A stretch of DNA of 12,581 bases from an uncultured bacterium (lineage in GTDB: Bacteria > Bacillota > Clostridia > Oscillospirales > Oscillospiraceae). This document shows positions 1-7,245 of the stretch, piece by piece. Position numbers and translations under genes: made by a program. The notes beneath the pieces were generated by a model. The model did no database searches. It was not told the DNA's origin and saw only the letters and a program-made list of their open reading frames with translations. Where the stretch lies: NCBI GenBank assembly GCA_905215665.1, contig CAJMQR010000024.1:1-12581 (forward strand), written 5' to 3'. Position 1 is the first letter of the stretch. Each line of letters opens with the position of its first letter.

Positions 1-21
1 TTCACACTTTTCTTCCCTCCG

Positions 22-46
22 AAACCTTTGGCCAAAAAGGTTTTTT
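22..46 (+). terminator. Rho-independent terminator reading rightward from outside the window
   Basis: A perfect 8-bp stem (22-29 AAACCTTT with 36-43 AAAGGTTT) closes a 6-base loop and runs into a T tract at 41-46. The T tract is on the plus strand, so it would end transcription of a gene to the left of the window. No such gene is visible here. Confidence 0.6.
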
Positions 47-55
47 GACAGTCTG

Positions 56-90
56 AAACGGATGAACTTAAAAAGCTCATCCGTTTTTCT
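56..90. terminator. Hairpin terminator at the galM 3' end, probably bidirectional
   Basis: A perfect 10-bp inverted repeat (56-65 with 77-86) has an 11-base loop. The right arm overlaps the stop codon of the minus-strand epimerase gene (77-79). On the plus strand it is followed by TTTTTCTTTC-like sequence, so it works best rightward. On the minus strand the T run is short (TTTC). It probably separates converging transcripts. Confidence 0.6.
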
Positions 91-997
91 TTCGGAAACG
101 GTATTCAATGTATTTTGCAAAGCGTTCGCCGGGATGCAGGAGGGCCTGCGGCCATTCGGGATGGTGCGGACTGTCCGGATAGAACTCCGGCTCCAGCGCA
201 AAGCCCTGCCCCGCCGCATGCGGCGAATGGAGGAACTCACCTGTATAGAGCTGCAAAGCGGGGTAATCGGTCCATAGTTCCATCTCGATTCCGCCCGCCT
301 GCACGGCACAGGCAAGCGGCCTGCGCAGCACGAAGCAGTCGTCATAGTAACCGCCGATCGGCCGGAAAGCGGAAAAGTCATAGCGTCCCTCGGGCGGGAG
401 AAGCTGTCCGGTGGGGATCAGAGCGCCATCCACCGGCAGGCGCGCCTCCGCGTGAATCTGCAGCAGCGTATCCAGCGCGGAGGGCTTCCCGTCCAGATTG
501 AAATAGGTGTGTGTCGTCGGCGCAAAAAGCGTCTGTGCATCCGTCCGGCCCTCCAGATCAATGCGGACGGCGTCCTGCCCGAGACGGTAGGTGACGCAGG
601 CGTCCGTCCGGCCCGGATAGCCGCCCTCCCCCGCCGGAGAACACAGGGTAAAGCGCACCGCGTTCTCCCCCGCCGCTTCTCCTTCCCAGCGTTTCCGGTG
701 AAAGCCGGGATTTCCGCCGTGCAGATGGTTTTCTCCGTCATTCCGGTCCAGAAAATACGGGCGGCCGCCGATATCGACTTTCCCTCCGGCGATGCGGTTG
801 GCATACCGCCCCACGATTGCGCCGATGCAGTCCTCGCCCTGTTCATAGGCTTCCGGGGTGGCATAACCGAGCACACATTCCTGCCCGCAGAATTTCAGGG
901 ACAGCAGGGTTGCCCCCAACTCCCAGACCCGCAGTTCCAGATCGCCAGAAACGATCCGGAAGGCACGGTACTTTCCAAAAAGATAGGGTTCAACCAC
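77..997 (-). CDS. galM: Aldose 1-epimerase (galactose mutarotase)
   Basis: Interconverts the alpha and beta anomers of aldoses such as galactose or glucose in the cytoplasm, so that sugar released by a retaining glycosidase can enter the Leloir pathway or glycolysis. The 306-residue product has the normal family length and the family motifs in order: ANRIAGG (66-72), ENHLHGG (89-95, H93 the likely binding histidine), THTYFNL (162-168, H163 the likely catalytic acid), YYDDCF (217-222, D219 a likely sugar contact), and LEPEFYPD (268-275, E269 the likely catalytic base). The start is GTG at 997-995, supported by GGAGG at 1010-1006, eight bases upstream, which overlaps the end of the GH2 gene. 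No signal peptide. It is the second gene of an operon with the GH2 gene (three bases between stop and start), so translational coupling is likely. The exact sugar cannot be read from the sequence. Confidence 0.93.
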   Translation of the reverse strand: MVEPYLFGKYRAFRIVSGDLELRVWELGATLLSLKFCGQECVLGYATPEAYEQGEDCIGAIVGRYANRIAGGKVDIGGRPYFLDRNDGENHLHGGNPGFHRKRWEGEAAGENAVRFTLCSPAGEGGYPGRTDACVTYRLGQDAVRIDLEGRTDAQTLFAPTTHTYFNLDGKPSALDTLLQIHAEARLPVDGALIPTGQLLPPEGRYDFSAFRPIGGYYDDCFVLRRPLACAVQAGGIEMELWTDYPALQLYTGEFLHSPHAAGQGFALEPEFYPDSPHHPEWPQALLHPGERFAKYIEYRFRKKNG

Positions 998-1000
998 GTT

Positions 1001-3217
1001 TTACTCCTCCGCCGTAACGCCGTAGAGCAGCAGATGGCAGTCCGGATCGCAGATATCGACGCGTACCGACGCCAACGGCTTTTCCTGTACGCCAAGGCGC
1101 AGCAGATTGGCCTGATAAATCTCCCAGTTCTTGTCATAGCTCAGCGTGAAGGCCGGCGTCAAGGCGCTTGCGCGCGGTTCAAAGCGGGTCGGCCCAATGA
1201 GCGCGCAGGCCGTTGCAAGCTCCACACCGTTGCGCAGAGGATGCTCCCTGCGGGTACCGTCGGCATAGCACAGCGTGTAGCTTCCCAAAATTTCCCCGCG
1301 GCTGCCGCTGAGAGGGGCTCCCTTGCCGAGCGTCGCCTGTCCCACAAACCAGAGCGCTTTGACGCTTGCGTTTACCGGGATTTCCACCGTACCGGCCTCC
1401 TTCGACACCACCAGCGGACGGCCGGCGGGCAGATCGACGCACAGCGCGCCCAGGCGCGTCACACGGCGCGGCAGCGCCGGGCCCTTGTCCATGCGGCGCT
1501 CTTTCTTCCAATAATAACCCGGCATCGGTCTGGCCGCAGCAAGCGCCCGCTGCCACGTCTCCGGCTTGCCTGCCGGCAATGCCAGCGGACGGTAGTGCGC
1601 ATCCGGACTGCCGCCGCCGTAAAGCTCCAGCTCCCCTTCCGGCTCCACCGGCGGCGTGTGCAGGCGGCGGATAAAGTCGGAGAACGCATAAAACGTATCC
1701 TTCGGGACACGGTCGATGGTGACCAGTCCCTCCGTAAGAATTCCGTCGTAACAGGCCGGCTCGCCACGCTGATACTCGGGAATGTCCTGCCACTGCCAAT
1801 AGGTCATGCCCGCAAGCGTCGGCTCCGGCGCCTTGTTGCGGTACAGGCGGAGCATCTCCACACAGAAATCGCGGAACAGCGCCGGGTTCCCCACCACATA
1901 GTAGCCGCCCCACTCCGTGAAGAACACCGCCTTGCCGCTGAGAACCCGGCAGGCGTTTTCCAGCGTTTCGCCGTTGCAGTGCGTCGGATGCGTGCCGTAG
2001 GGATGCAGCGTGTAGAAGTCCACGCCGCATTTGTCAAAAATCGCCTTTGTCTCCCCAACGTCATTGCAGTTTGCGCCGGAGATCAGCCGCGTCGGATCGC
2101 AGCGGCGCGCGAGCGCCACAGCATCCAGCAGGAACTGCTCGTCAAAGGGGCACTCGTTGAAAGCCAGCCAGAATGCAAGAGAGACGTGATTGCGATCCCG
2201 GTAGATCACCTTTTCCAGCACCTTCAGCGCGCGGGAGGTAATCTCGCGGTTGGAAAGGTCGCTCCACCAGAGGCCCGGCTCCTCGCTCACCAGAAGGCCG
2301 ATGCGGTCCGCCGCCTCCACGACGCGGCGGTCATGGGGATAATGCACGAGACGCACAAAATTTGCCCCCATGGATTTGATCATTTTCAGATCCTTTTCGA
2401 TCATTCCGTCCGTGAGAGTATAGCCGCTCTCCTCCGTCCAGATGTCATGACGGCAGACGCCGGTGAAAAACACCTGCACATTGTTCAGGAAAAAGTGTCC
2501 CTCGCGGATCTCCAGCTTTTTGAATCCCACCGCGCAGGCATAGCGGTCCACGACGCCCCCGTTTTGCAGAAGGTCGACCTGCAGCGTATAGAGGTTGGGG
2601 CTCTCCGGCGACCAGAGCGCCGGATTCTCCGCAGAAAAATGCAGGCTGCCCATCCGCGCATCCACGGCCTCGCTCTGCGCAAATAGTTTTCCCTCCCGGT
2701 AGAGCCCGGCGCACACCGTCAAGCCATCCGCTGCGCCGTCGAGGGAGAATTCCACCGTGCAGTCACCCCGCAGCAGATCGTCCGAGAGCTGCGCATGGAA
2801 AAACACGTCCTCCAAAAATACCCGCGGCAGTTCCTCCAAAAAGACGCTGCGGACGATACCGCTGAAGCTCCGCCAGCCCTCGGAGGGGCCGAAGGGCGCG
2901 TTCAGATCCATCAGCTCCACCGTGATCTCGTTTTCTCCGTCTTTCAGCAGGTCTGTGACCTCAAAAGCATAAAAGCTGTACGGGAGCATAGTCCCCAGAC
3001 GATGGCCGTTGAAAAGAACCGTTCCCTCATAAGCGATGCCCTCAAAGCACAGCCGCACGCGGCGGCCGCCGGCAGGGCGCGCGCAGGAAAATCTGCGGCT
3101 CCAGACGGAATCCCCCACGCAGGGATAGGACCCCGGAACCCTGCGCAATTCCGCCGGCCCGCCGGGTATGGAAAAGCTCCACAGTCCGTCCAGACTGTTT
3201 TTGACTCGTTGGTTCAT
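1001..3217 (-). CDS. Glycoside hydrolase family 2 beta-glycosidase (beta-galactosidase/beta-glucuronidase type)
   Basis: A retaining exo-glycosidase that removes a terminal beta-linked sugar. The 738-residue protein has the GH2 layout: N-terminal jelly-roll sugar-binding domain (about 1-155), Ig-like domain (about 155-245), TIM barrel (about 250-545) and a C-terminal beta-rich extension (about 550-738). The barrel opens with GVCRHDIW near residue 252 and contains FVRLVHYPHD. The acid/base is E355 in LAFNECPF and the nucleophile is E435 in FFTEWGGYY; both are intact. There is no signal peptide, so it is predicted to be cytoplasmic and to act on imported oligosaccharides. The ATG start has GGAGG at 3231-3227, nine bases upstream, and an extended -10 promoter further up. 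It is first in the operon with galM and divergent from the ROK repressor. Galactosidase is favoured over glucuronidase because of galM, but family membership alone does not settle the substrate. Confidence 0.9.
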   Translation of the reverse strand: MNQRVKNSLDGLWSFSIPGGPAELRRVPGSYPCVGDSVWSRRFSCARPAGGRRVRLCFEGIAYEGTVLFNGHRLGTMLPYSFYAFEVTDLLKDGENEITVELMDLNAPFGPSEGWRSFSGIVRSVFLEELPRVFLEDVFFHAQLSDDLLRGDCTVEFSLDGAADGLTVCAGLYREGKLFAQSEAVDARMGSLHFSAENPALWSPESPNLYTLQVDLLQNGGVVDRYACAVGFKKLEIREGHFFLNNVQVFFTGVCRHDIWTEESGYTLTDGMIEKDLKMIKSMGANFVRLVHYPHDRRVVEAADRIGLLVSEEPGLWWSDLSNREITSRALKVLEKVIYRDRNHVSLAFWLAFNECPFDEQFLLDAVALARRCDPTRLISGANCNDVGETKAIFDKCGVDFYTLHPYGTHPTHCNGETLENACRVLSGKAVFFTEWGGYYVVGNPALFRDFCVEMLRLYRNKAPEPTLAGMTYWQWQDIPEYQRGEPACYDGILTEGLVTIDRVPKDTFYAFSDFIRRLHTPPVEPEGELELYGGGSPDAHYRPLALPAGKPETWQRALAAARPMPGYYWKKERRMDKGPALPRRVTRLGALCVDLPAGRPLVVSKEAGTVEIPVNASVKALWFVGQATLGKGAPLSGSRGEILGSYTLCYADGTRREHPLRNGVELATACALIGPTRFEPRASALTPAFTLSYDKNWEIYQANLLRLGVQEKPLASVRVDICDPDCHLLLYGVTAEE

Positions 3218-3246
3218 CCTGATATTCCTCCATCCGGTTTTTCCTC

Positions 3247-3275
3247 ATTATAGCATAGTCCTCCCGTTTTTCCAT
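3247..3275 (-). promoter_or_regulatory. Promoter of the GH2-galM operon (extended -10)
   Basis: Read on the minus strand, TATAAT lies at 3252-3247 and is preceded directly by TGC, giving an extended -10 element. A weak -35 match (ATGGAA, 3 of 6) sits 17 bases upstream at 3275-3270. Transcription would start about 20-25 bases before the ATG at 3217. The weak -35 box is often tolerated with an extended -10. Confidence 0.6.
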
Positions 3276-3306
3276 TTCATATTTTTTCGTTTCTTACGGC
3301 TTTCCC

Positions 3307-3335
3307 TTGCAATGGCACGGAGATTGGATTATAAT
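3307..3335 (+). promoter_or_regulatory. Promoter of the ROK regulator gene
   Basis: A perfect -10 box TATAAT at 3330-3335 follows TTGCAA at 3307-3312 (4 of 6 matches to TTGACA) with the ideal 17-base spacer. The 148-bp gap between the divergent GH2 and ROK genes contains both promoters, so one bound repressor could influence both. Confidence 0.7.
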
Positions 3336-3352
3336 GGCATTGAATAATAAAT
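3328..3352. promoter_or_regulatory. Candidate operator over the ROK -10 region
   Basis: AATGGCATT (3333-3341) is an odd-length perfect inverted repeat that overlaps the -10 box. It is flanked by ATTAT (3328-3332) and ATAAT (3344-3348), which extends the dyad with a two-base offset. The right side contains GAATAATAAAT (3342-3352), which recurs with one change at the GH30 promoter. Placement just downstream of the -10 fits a repressor site and self-regulation. No binding is proven. Confidence 0.4.
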
Positions 3353-3365
3353 AAGGAGACATGCC

Positions 3366-4592
3366 ATGCCACCCGCAAAGCACGAACAAATGCGAAACGC
3401 CAACACTCTCTCGGTGCTGGACTATATCCGTCTCCACGGGGAATCCACCCGTCGGGACATTCAGGCCGCTACCGGCCTGAGCTGGGCGGCGGTTTCCACC
3501 ATCTCCACCGACCTGATCGCCAAAAACGTTCTGGAAGAAATCGTCTCGCACGGCCGTCTGGCCGGGCGCAATCCGGCCTATCTGGACTTTTCTCCCATGA
3601 AAAATCTCACCATCGGCATGGAGCTGAACGCCGAAGGCCTGACCGTCCTGCTGCTGGATCTGCGCTGCGAGATCATCGATTCGTGTGTGGAAACCATCCG
3701 TTCTCAGGAGCGGGACGACGTGCTTGCGCAGATGCTGGATGCGGTCGACCGGATCCTGAAAGCAAACCATTTGAAATCGAGCGAGCTTCTGGGCATCGGC
3801 ATTGCTGTGCAGGGCTCCGTCGACCGCGACGGTTCCACCTCTCTGTACAACTCCTTCTTCCGCAACTGGAGCAACGTCCCCGTCAAGCGCATCTGCGAAG
3901 AGCGCTTCGGCGTGGAGGTGCGCATCATGCACGACCCGGTCTGCATCGTGCTGGCCGAGCAATGGAGGCGGAAGCTCAGTAACGAGGATTTCGCCTTGAT
4001 CCGTTTGTCCTTCGGTATCGGCATGGGCTATATTGCAGACGGCACGCCCATCCTCGGCCGCAGCGGCGCCGCCGGAGAACTCGGCCACATGGTGCTGAAC
4101 CCAAACGGCCCTCTCTGCTCCTGCGGGAACCGCGGCTGCATGGAAAGCTATTGCTCCATCCGCGGTCTGACCCATCGGATTCTGGACGCCGCGAAGGACG
4201 GCGCGCTTGTCCTGCCGGACACTCTGATTCCGGGGGAGGAAATCGGAGTGGATTTTATGAAGCGGCTTGTCGCATGGGCGGCGGAGGGCGCCGTGGCAGG
4301 CAATGCCCTTCTGCGCGGTCTGTTCCGCGAGGCCGGAGAATATCTGGGACTCGGGATTGCCAATATCGTTTCCCTTTTCAATCCCGCCAAGATCATCCTC
4401 ACGGGAGAGCTGCTGCAATATCAGGATCTTTTTCTGGCGGAGGCGCGCAGAGCCGCACGCGATTCCGCATGGAAGCTGTCCGAGTTTGAAATACTCATTC
4501 TGGAGGAGGGCCGCCTGCAGGCTTCCGTCGGCGCGGCTCTGCACTTCATCAACAACGCTTTTGAAAGTCAGGCTTCCCGCCTGCTCGCTTGA
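3366..4592 (+). CDS. ROK-family transcriptional repressor of sugar use
   Basis: A DNA-binding repressor (NagC/Mlc/XylR type) that is released from DNA by a sugar ligand. The 408-residue protein has an N-terminal winged helix-turn-helix (about 14-65, with STRRDIQAATGLSWAAVSTI) followed by the two-lobed ROK domain. The ROK signature is intact: GELGHMV (237-243) and C251-S-C253-G-N-R-G-C258-ME, giving H241 and three cysteines as the likely structural zinc site. The phosphate-binding DxGGT motif of ROK sugar kinases is absent (the position reads GMELNAEG near residue 80), so it should regulate and not phosphorylate sugar. The ATG at 3366 is chosen because AAGGAG (3353-3358) lies seven bases upstream. 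It is divergent from GH2-galM and precedes the GH30 gene, so these are its likely targets. The effector sugar is unknown. Confidence 0.9.
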   Translation: MPPAKHEQMRNANTLSVLDYIRLHGESTRRDIQAATGLSWAAVSTISTDLIAKNVLEEIVSHGRLAGRNPAYLDFSPMKNLTIGMELNAEGLTVLLLDLRCEIIDSCVETIRSQERDDVLAQMLDAVDRILKANHLKSSELLGIGIAVQGSVDRDGSTSLYNSFFRNWSNVPVKRICEERFGVEVRIMHDPVCIVLAEQWRRKLSNEDFALIRLSFGIGMGYIADGTPILGRSGAAGELGHMVLNPNGPLCSCGNRGCMESYCSIRGLTHRILDAAKDGALVLPDTLIPGEEIGVDFMKRLVAWAAEGAVAGNALLRGLFREAGEYLGLGIANIVSLFNPAKIILTGELLQYQDLFLAEARRAARDSAWKLSEFEILILEEGRLQASVGAALHFINNAFESQASRLLA

Positions 4593-4603
4593 ATCCCGTC
4601 CAG

Positions 4604-4653
4604 ACCGCTCTTTGCCGCGCTGTTTCTTCCGCGGCGGGGCGGTTTGCTCTTTT
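4604..4653 (+). terminator. Rho-independent terminator after the ROK gene
   Basis: GCCGCG (4614-4619) pairs with CGCGGC (4630-4635) around a 10-base loop, and the outer ACCGC (4604-4608) pairs with GCGGT (4639-4643), with a small internal loop between. A T-rich stretch ends in TTTT at 4650-4653. It starts 12 bases after the ROK stop codon and isolates that gene from the GH30 promoter. Confidence 0.6.
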
Positions 4654-4703
4654 GGTGGCAGCGTTTTGCGGACTCCGGCCCCCAAATGCAAAAGAATCTG
4701 AAA

Positions 4704-4731
4704 CTGACATTTCCCCTCCTTGTGATATAAT
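4704..4731 (+). promoter_or_regulatory. Promoter of the GH30 gene
   Basis: TATAAT at 4726-4731 is preceded directly by TGA, an extended -10. CTGACA (5 of 6 to TTGACA) lies at 4704-4709 with a 16-base spacer. It is the best-matching promoter in the window and lies downstream of the ROK terminator, so the GH30 gene has its own transcription unit. Confidence 0.75.
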
Positions 4732-4742
4732 CGAAACAGCGA

Positions 4743-4761
4743 AACGAATAATTAATGCGTT
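4743..4761. promoter_or_regulatory. Candidate operator downstream of the GH30 promoter
   Basis: A 19-bp imperfect palindrome with outer arms AACG/CGTT and 7 of 9 base pairs matching, centred on 4752. It begins 11 bases after the -10 box, where a bound repressor would block transcription. It contains GAATAATTAAT (4746-4756), which matches 10 of 11 bases of the motif at 3342-3352 next to the ROK promoter. Regulation by the ROK protein is inferred. Confidence 0.42.
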
Positions 4762-4792
4762 CGGTTCCCCGGATGCACAGGAGGTAATTCCC

Positions 4793-7183
4793 ATGCGCAA
4801 GAGAATCTCTTTCTCCCTGCTGTCACTGCTGATGATCTGCAGCCTGCTGGCAGGGCTTATGCCTGCTCTGGCCACCCCCGCAGCCGCGGCGAGCGGACCG
4901 GAAGCCGCGGAAACCGTCTGGGACATGGAAGCCCTTCCGGAGGGCAGCCTGTTTGATGTGGATTATGTCTTCGATGCAACCAGCGGCGAAGCGGGACATA
5001 CCTTCGGCTATACCGATGCCGCCGCCGCATCCGGCAGGGGCTTCGACGGCTCCGCTGCGATGGCGCTGACCTTCAATCAGGACTGCCCTGTCGGGACGCT
5101 CTGGGCAGACGGTTTCATCCTTCGCATCAGCAAGGACGATACGGCCAACCGCGACTGGCTTGGGATGCAGGAATTCTGGTTCTGGGCCGATGCGTCCGAA
5201 TTCCAGAGCAGCGAGATCCTTCTGGATCTTGCCATTGACGGCCTGCATCCTGATCCGGGCAAAACCTTCTGGCTGGTTCAGGACGGCGTCACCACGGAAA
5301 GCACCATCGTTACCGCCTTTGACGGCGCAAAATACGGCCGGCTTCCGCTTCCGAAGGGTTTCAAGGGCTGGATCGGCATCGGCGCCGATGCTTTCAAGGC
5401 AATCTATGGCAAAGTGCAGGCCATCACCTTAACGCTTGCTCCCACCAACGACGCAAAGAATTTCCCTCTCTCCCTGTATGTCGATGAATTCCGCATCGTC
5501 CGCGGTGACACCGCCGAAAGCGCCATTCACGGCGAGGGCGATCTTTTCAATCAGGGCGTTGACGCCGGGGATACGCTGCTTTATACCGACATGACCAATG
5601 TCCATCAGACCATTCAGGCCTATGGCGCTTCCGGCTGCTGGTGGTCCAATTTCTACGGTCAGAGCCCCTTTGTCGACAATCTGCTCAAGCTGGTCTTTAC
5701 GGACGAGGGCGCCGGCCTGAACAACTACCGCCACAATGTTGGCGGCGGCGTCAAGGACGACCAGTCCGATACCTATTTCCCCGGCACGGCGCGGGCGGTC
5801 TACTCTCCCCTGACCGAGCAGGGCACCTACGATGAGGATCGTGACATCGGCGGTTATACCGTTCTGATGAAGCTCGTGCAGATGGGTACCATCGACGACT
5901 TCACCCTCTTCATGAACACGCCGCCCTCCACCATGACCGTCAGCGGCGCAACCTGCGGCGACGCCTGGGCGGATTCCTATTCCAACCTCCGCGAGGACTG
6001 CTACGAGGCCTATGCGAAGTACGTCGTGGATATGGTCCAGCTCTATAACTACCTTGGCGTTCCCGTCAAGTACGTCAGCCCGATCAACGAGCCGCAATAT
6101 GACTGGGCCGGCACCTCACAGGAGGGTTGCCACTACACGGCGGAAGAGGCCATGAAGCTCTGGAAGCTCGTCGTTGAGGAACTCCTTGCGCGTTCCGAAA
6201 CGGATCAGACGCTCTCCGATGTCAAGGTCAGCCTCAGCGAATCCGGCATGTGGTCGGACAAGAGCTTTGTCAACTATGTCTACTATCAGATCATGAACGA
6301 CGAAGTGCTCAGCAAGGCGATCGATCACATCGGCTCGCACTCTTACGCTACGGACGCCGCCGCCAAGGAACGTCTTGCCGATGAGATGTGGTCCATCGGC
6401 GCAGACATCCGTTTCCATGAAACGGAATACGGCCCGGCCTATCAGGAGCCTGATTATTCCATCTTCACCGGCATGGACGTCGCCCGCGTAATCCATGAGG
6501 ATCTGTCCATTCTGGATGTGGACACCTGGAGCTACTGGCTCGCCGCCGCCAACGGCAGCTACACGGACGGCCTTGTCTATTTCAATCCGAACAGCAGCGA
6601 TCTGATCCCGACCAAGCGTCTGTGGGCGATGGGCAACTATGCCCGCTTCACCAAGGGTGCAATCCGCGTGGAAACCGACAACTACGCCATGCCGAAGAAT
6701 GTCCTTCCCACGGCATATTACAATCCCGAAAACGACACGTTGGTCTACGTTCTCGTAAACAACACCGGCGAAGATCAGACCTTTGGCTTTGCCGGCCTTC
6801 CCGCCGGAGCTTCCGCGGAGGTCTATGAGACCTCCTGCTACCGCGATCTGGAGCTGCGCGGCACGATGACCGCCGACAGCGGCTACCGCCTGCCCGCAAT
6901 GTCCGTCACGACCTTCGTCTTCCACGATGTCGCGCCCGAAGCGGTCGCCAGCGGCAGCAATCCCGCCAATCCGGCCGGCCACAGTGCCATGAAGGACTTT
7001 GATTACAGCGTTTTCCATCCCTCCGAGGCTCCGCAGGAACCGCAGGAGCCGGTGCCGGCAGAGCCGGAAACCCCGTCCGGCGGCACCAGCCTCCCCTGGA
7101 TTCTCGGCGGCGCAGGCGCGCTGCTGGTAATCATCCTTCTCGTGGTTGTGCTCATCGTACGGAAGAAAAAGAAAAACAAATAA
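4793..7183 (+). CDS. Secreted, membrane-anchored glycoside hydrolase family 30 enzyme
   Basis: Likely a retaining endo-glycanase acting outside the cell. The 796-residue product starts with a signal peptide (MRKR, then a hydrophobic core, with AxA-type cleavage near residue 33). Residues about 43-240 form a beta-rich domain resembling a carbohydrate-binding module. The GH30 barrel (about 262-620) carries QAYGASGCWW, NYRHNVGGG, SPINEPQYDW with acid/base E433, and HETEYGP with E545 as the likely nucleophile. A beta-sandwich follows to about 710. A Pro/Glu linker (about 744-766) leads to a single membrane helix (about 769-789) and a KKKKNK tail. There is no LPXTG sorting motif, so the helix itself should hold it on the membrane. 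ATG 4793 is chosen over an in-frame start further up because AGGAGG (4779-4784) is eight bases away and the signal peptide begins there. The motifs resemble beta-1,6-galactanase-like GH30 members, but glucanase or xylanase activity cannot be excluded. Confidence 0.88.
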   Translation: MRKRISFSLLSLLMICSLLAGLMPALATPAAAASGPEAAETVWDMEALPEGSLFDVDYVFDATSGEAGHTFGYTDAAAASGRGFDGSAAMALTFNQDCPVGTLWADGFILRISKDDTANRDWLGMQEFWFWADASEFQSSEILLDLAIDGLHPDPGKTFWLVQDGVTTESTIVTAFDGAKYGRLPLPKGFKGWIGIGADAFKAIYGKVQAITLTLAPTNDAKNFPLSLYVDEFRIVRGDTAESAIHGEGDLFNQGVDAGDTLLYTDMTNVHQTIQAYGASGCWWSNFYGQSPFVDNLLKLVFTDEGAGLNNYRHNVGGGVKDDQSDTYFPGTARAVYSPLTEQGTYDEDRDIGGYTVLMKLVQMGTIDDFTLFMNTPPSTMTVSGATCGDAWADSYSNLREDCYEAYAKYVVDMVQLYNYLGVPVKYVSPINEPQYDWAGTSQEGCHYTAEEAMKLWKLVVEELLARSETDQTLSDVKVSLSESGMWSDKSFVNYVYYQIMNDEVLSKAIDHIGSHSYATDAAAKERLADEMWSIGADIRFHETEYGPAYQEPDYSIFTGMDVARVIHEDLSILDVDTWSYWLAAANGSYTDGLVYFNPNSSDLIPTKRLWAMGNYARFTKGAIRVETDNYAMPKNVLPTAYYNPENDTLVYVLVNNTGEDQTFGFAGLPAGASAEVYETSCYRDLELRGTMTADSGYRLPAMSVTTFVFHDVAPEAVASGSNPANPAGHSAMKDFDYSVFHPSEAPQEPQEPVPAEPETPSGGTSLPWILGGAGALLVIILLVVVLIVRKKKKNK

Positions 7184-7186
7184 TCG

Positions 7187-7224
7187 AAAGGCCGGGCAAG
7201 GCAGCCCCTTGTCCGGCCTTTTTT
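7187..7224 (+). terminator. Strong Rho-independent terminator after the GH30 gene
   Basis: A 12-bp GC-rich stem (GGCCGGGCAAGG at 7190-7201 with CCTTGTCCGGCC at 7207-7218, one G-U pair) has a 5-base loop and is followed by TTTTTT (7219-7224). It begins four bases after the GH30 stop codon. Only 21 bases separate it from the next start codon. Confidence 0.9.
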
Positions 7225-7245
7225 GTATGCAAAAGGAGTGTTTTT

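Noticed and set aside
452..2686. A 744-codon open frame on the plus strand, antisense to galM and GH2.
   Set aside because: It lies fully opposite two genes with intact family motifs, has no good RBS, and its translation is Arg/Ala/His-rich without domain features. High GC at third positions keeps the opposite frame open.
3361..3363. ATG at 3361 as the ROK start.
   Set aside because: It is out of frame with the ROK domain; the ATG at 3366 is in frame and better spaced from AAGGAG.
3294..4691. A 465-codon open frame on the minus strand, opposite the ROK gene.
   Set aside because: The ROK gene has all family motifs, a promoter and an RBS; the antisense frame has none and low-complexity composition.
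4589..4792. Upstream extension of the GH30 reading frame to 4589.
   Set aside because: It would cross the ROK terminator and the GH30 promoter. The signal peptide and the AGGAGG sequence fix the start at 4793.
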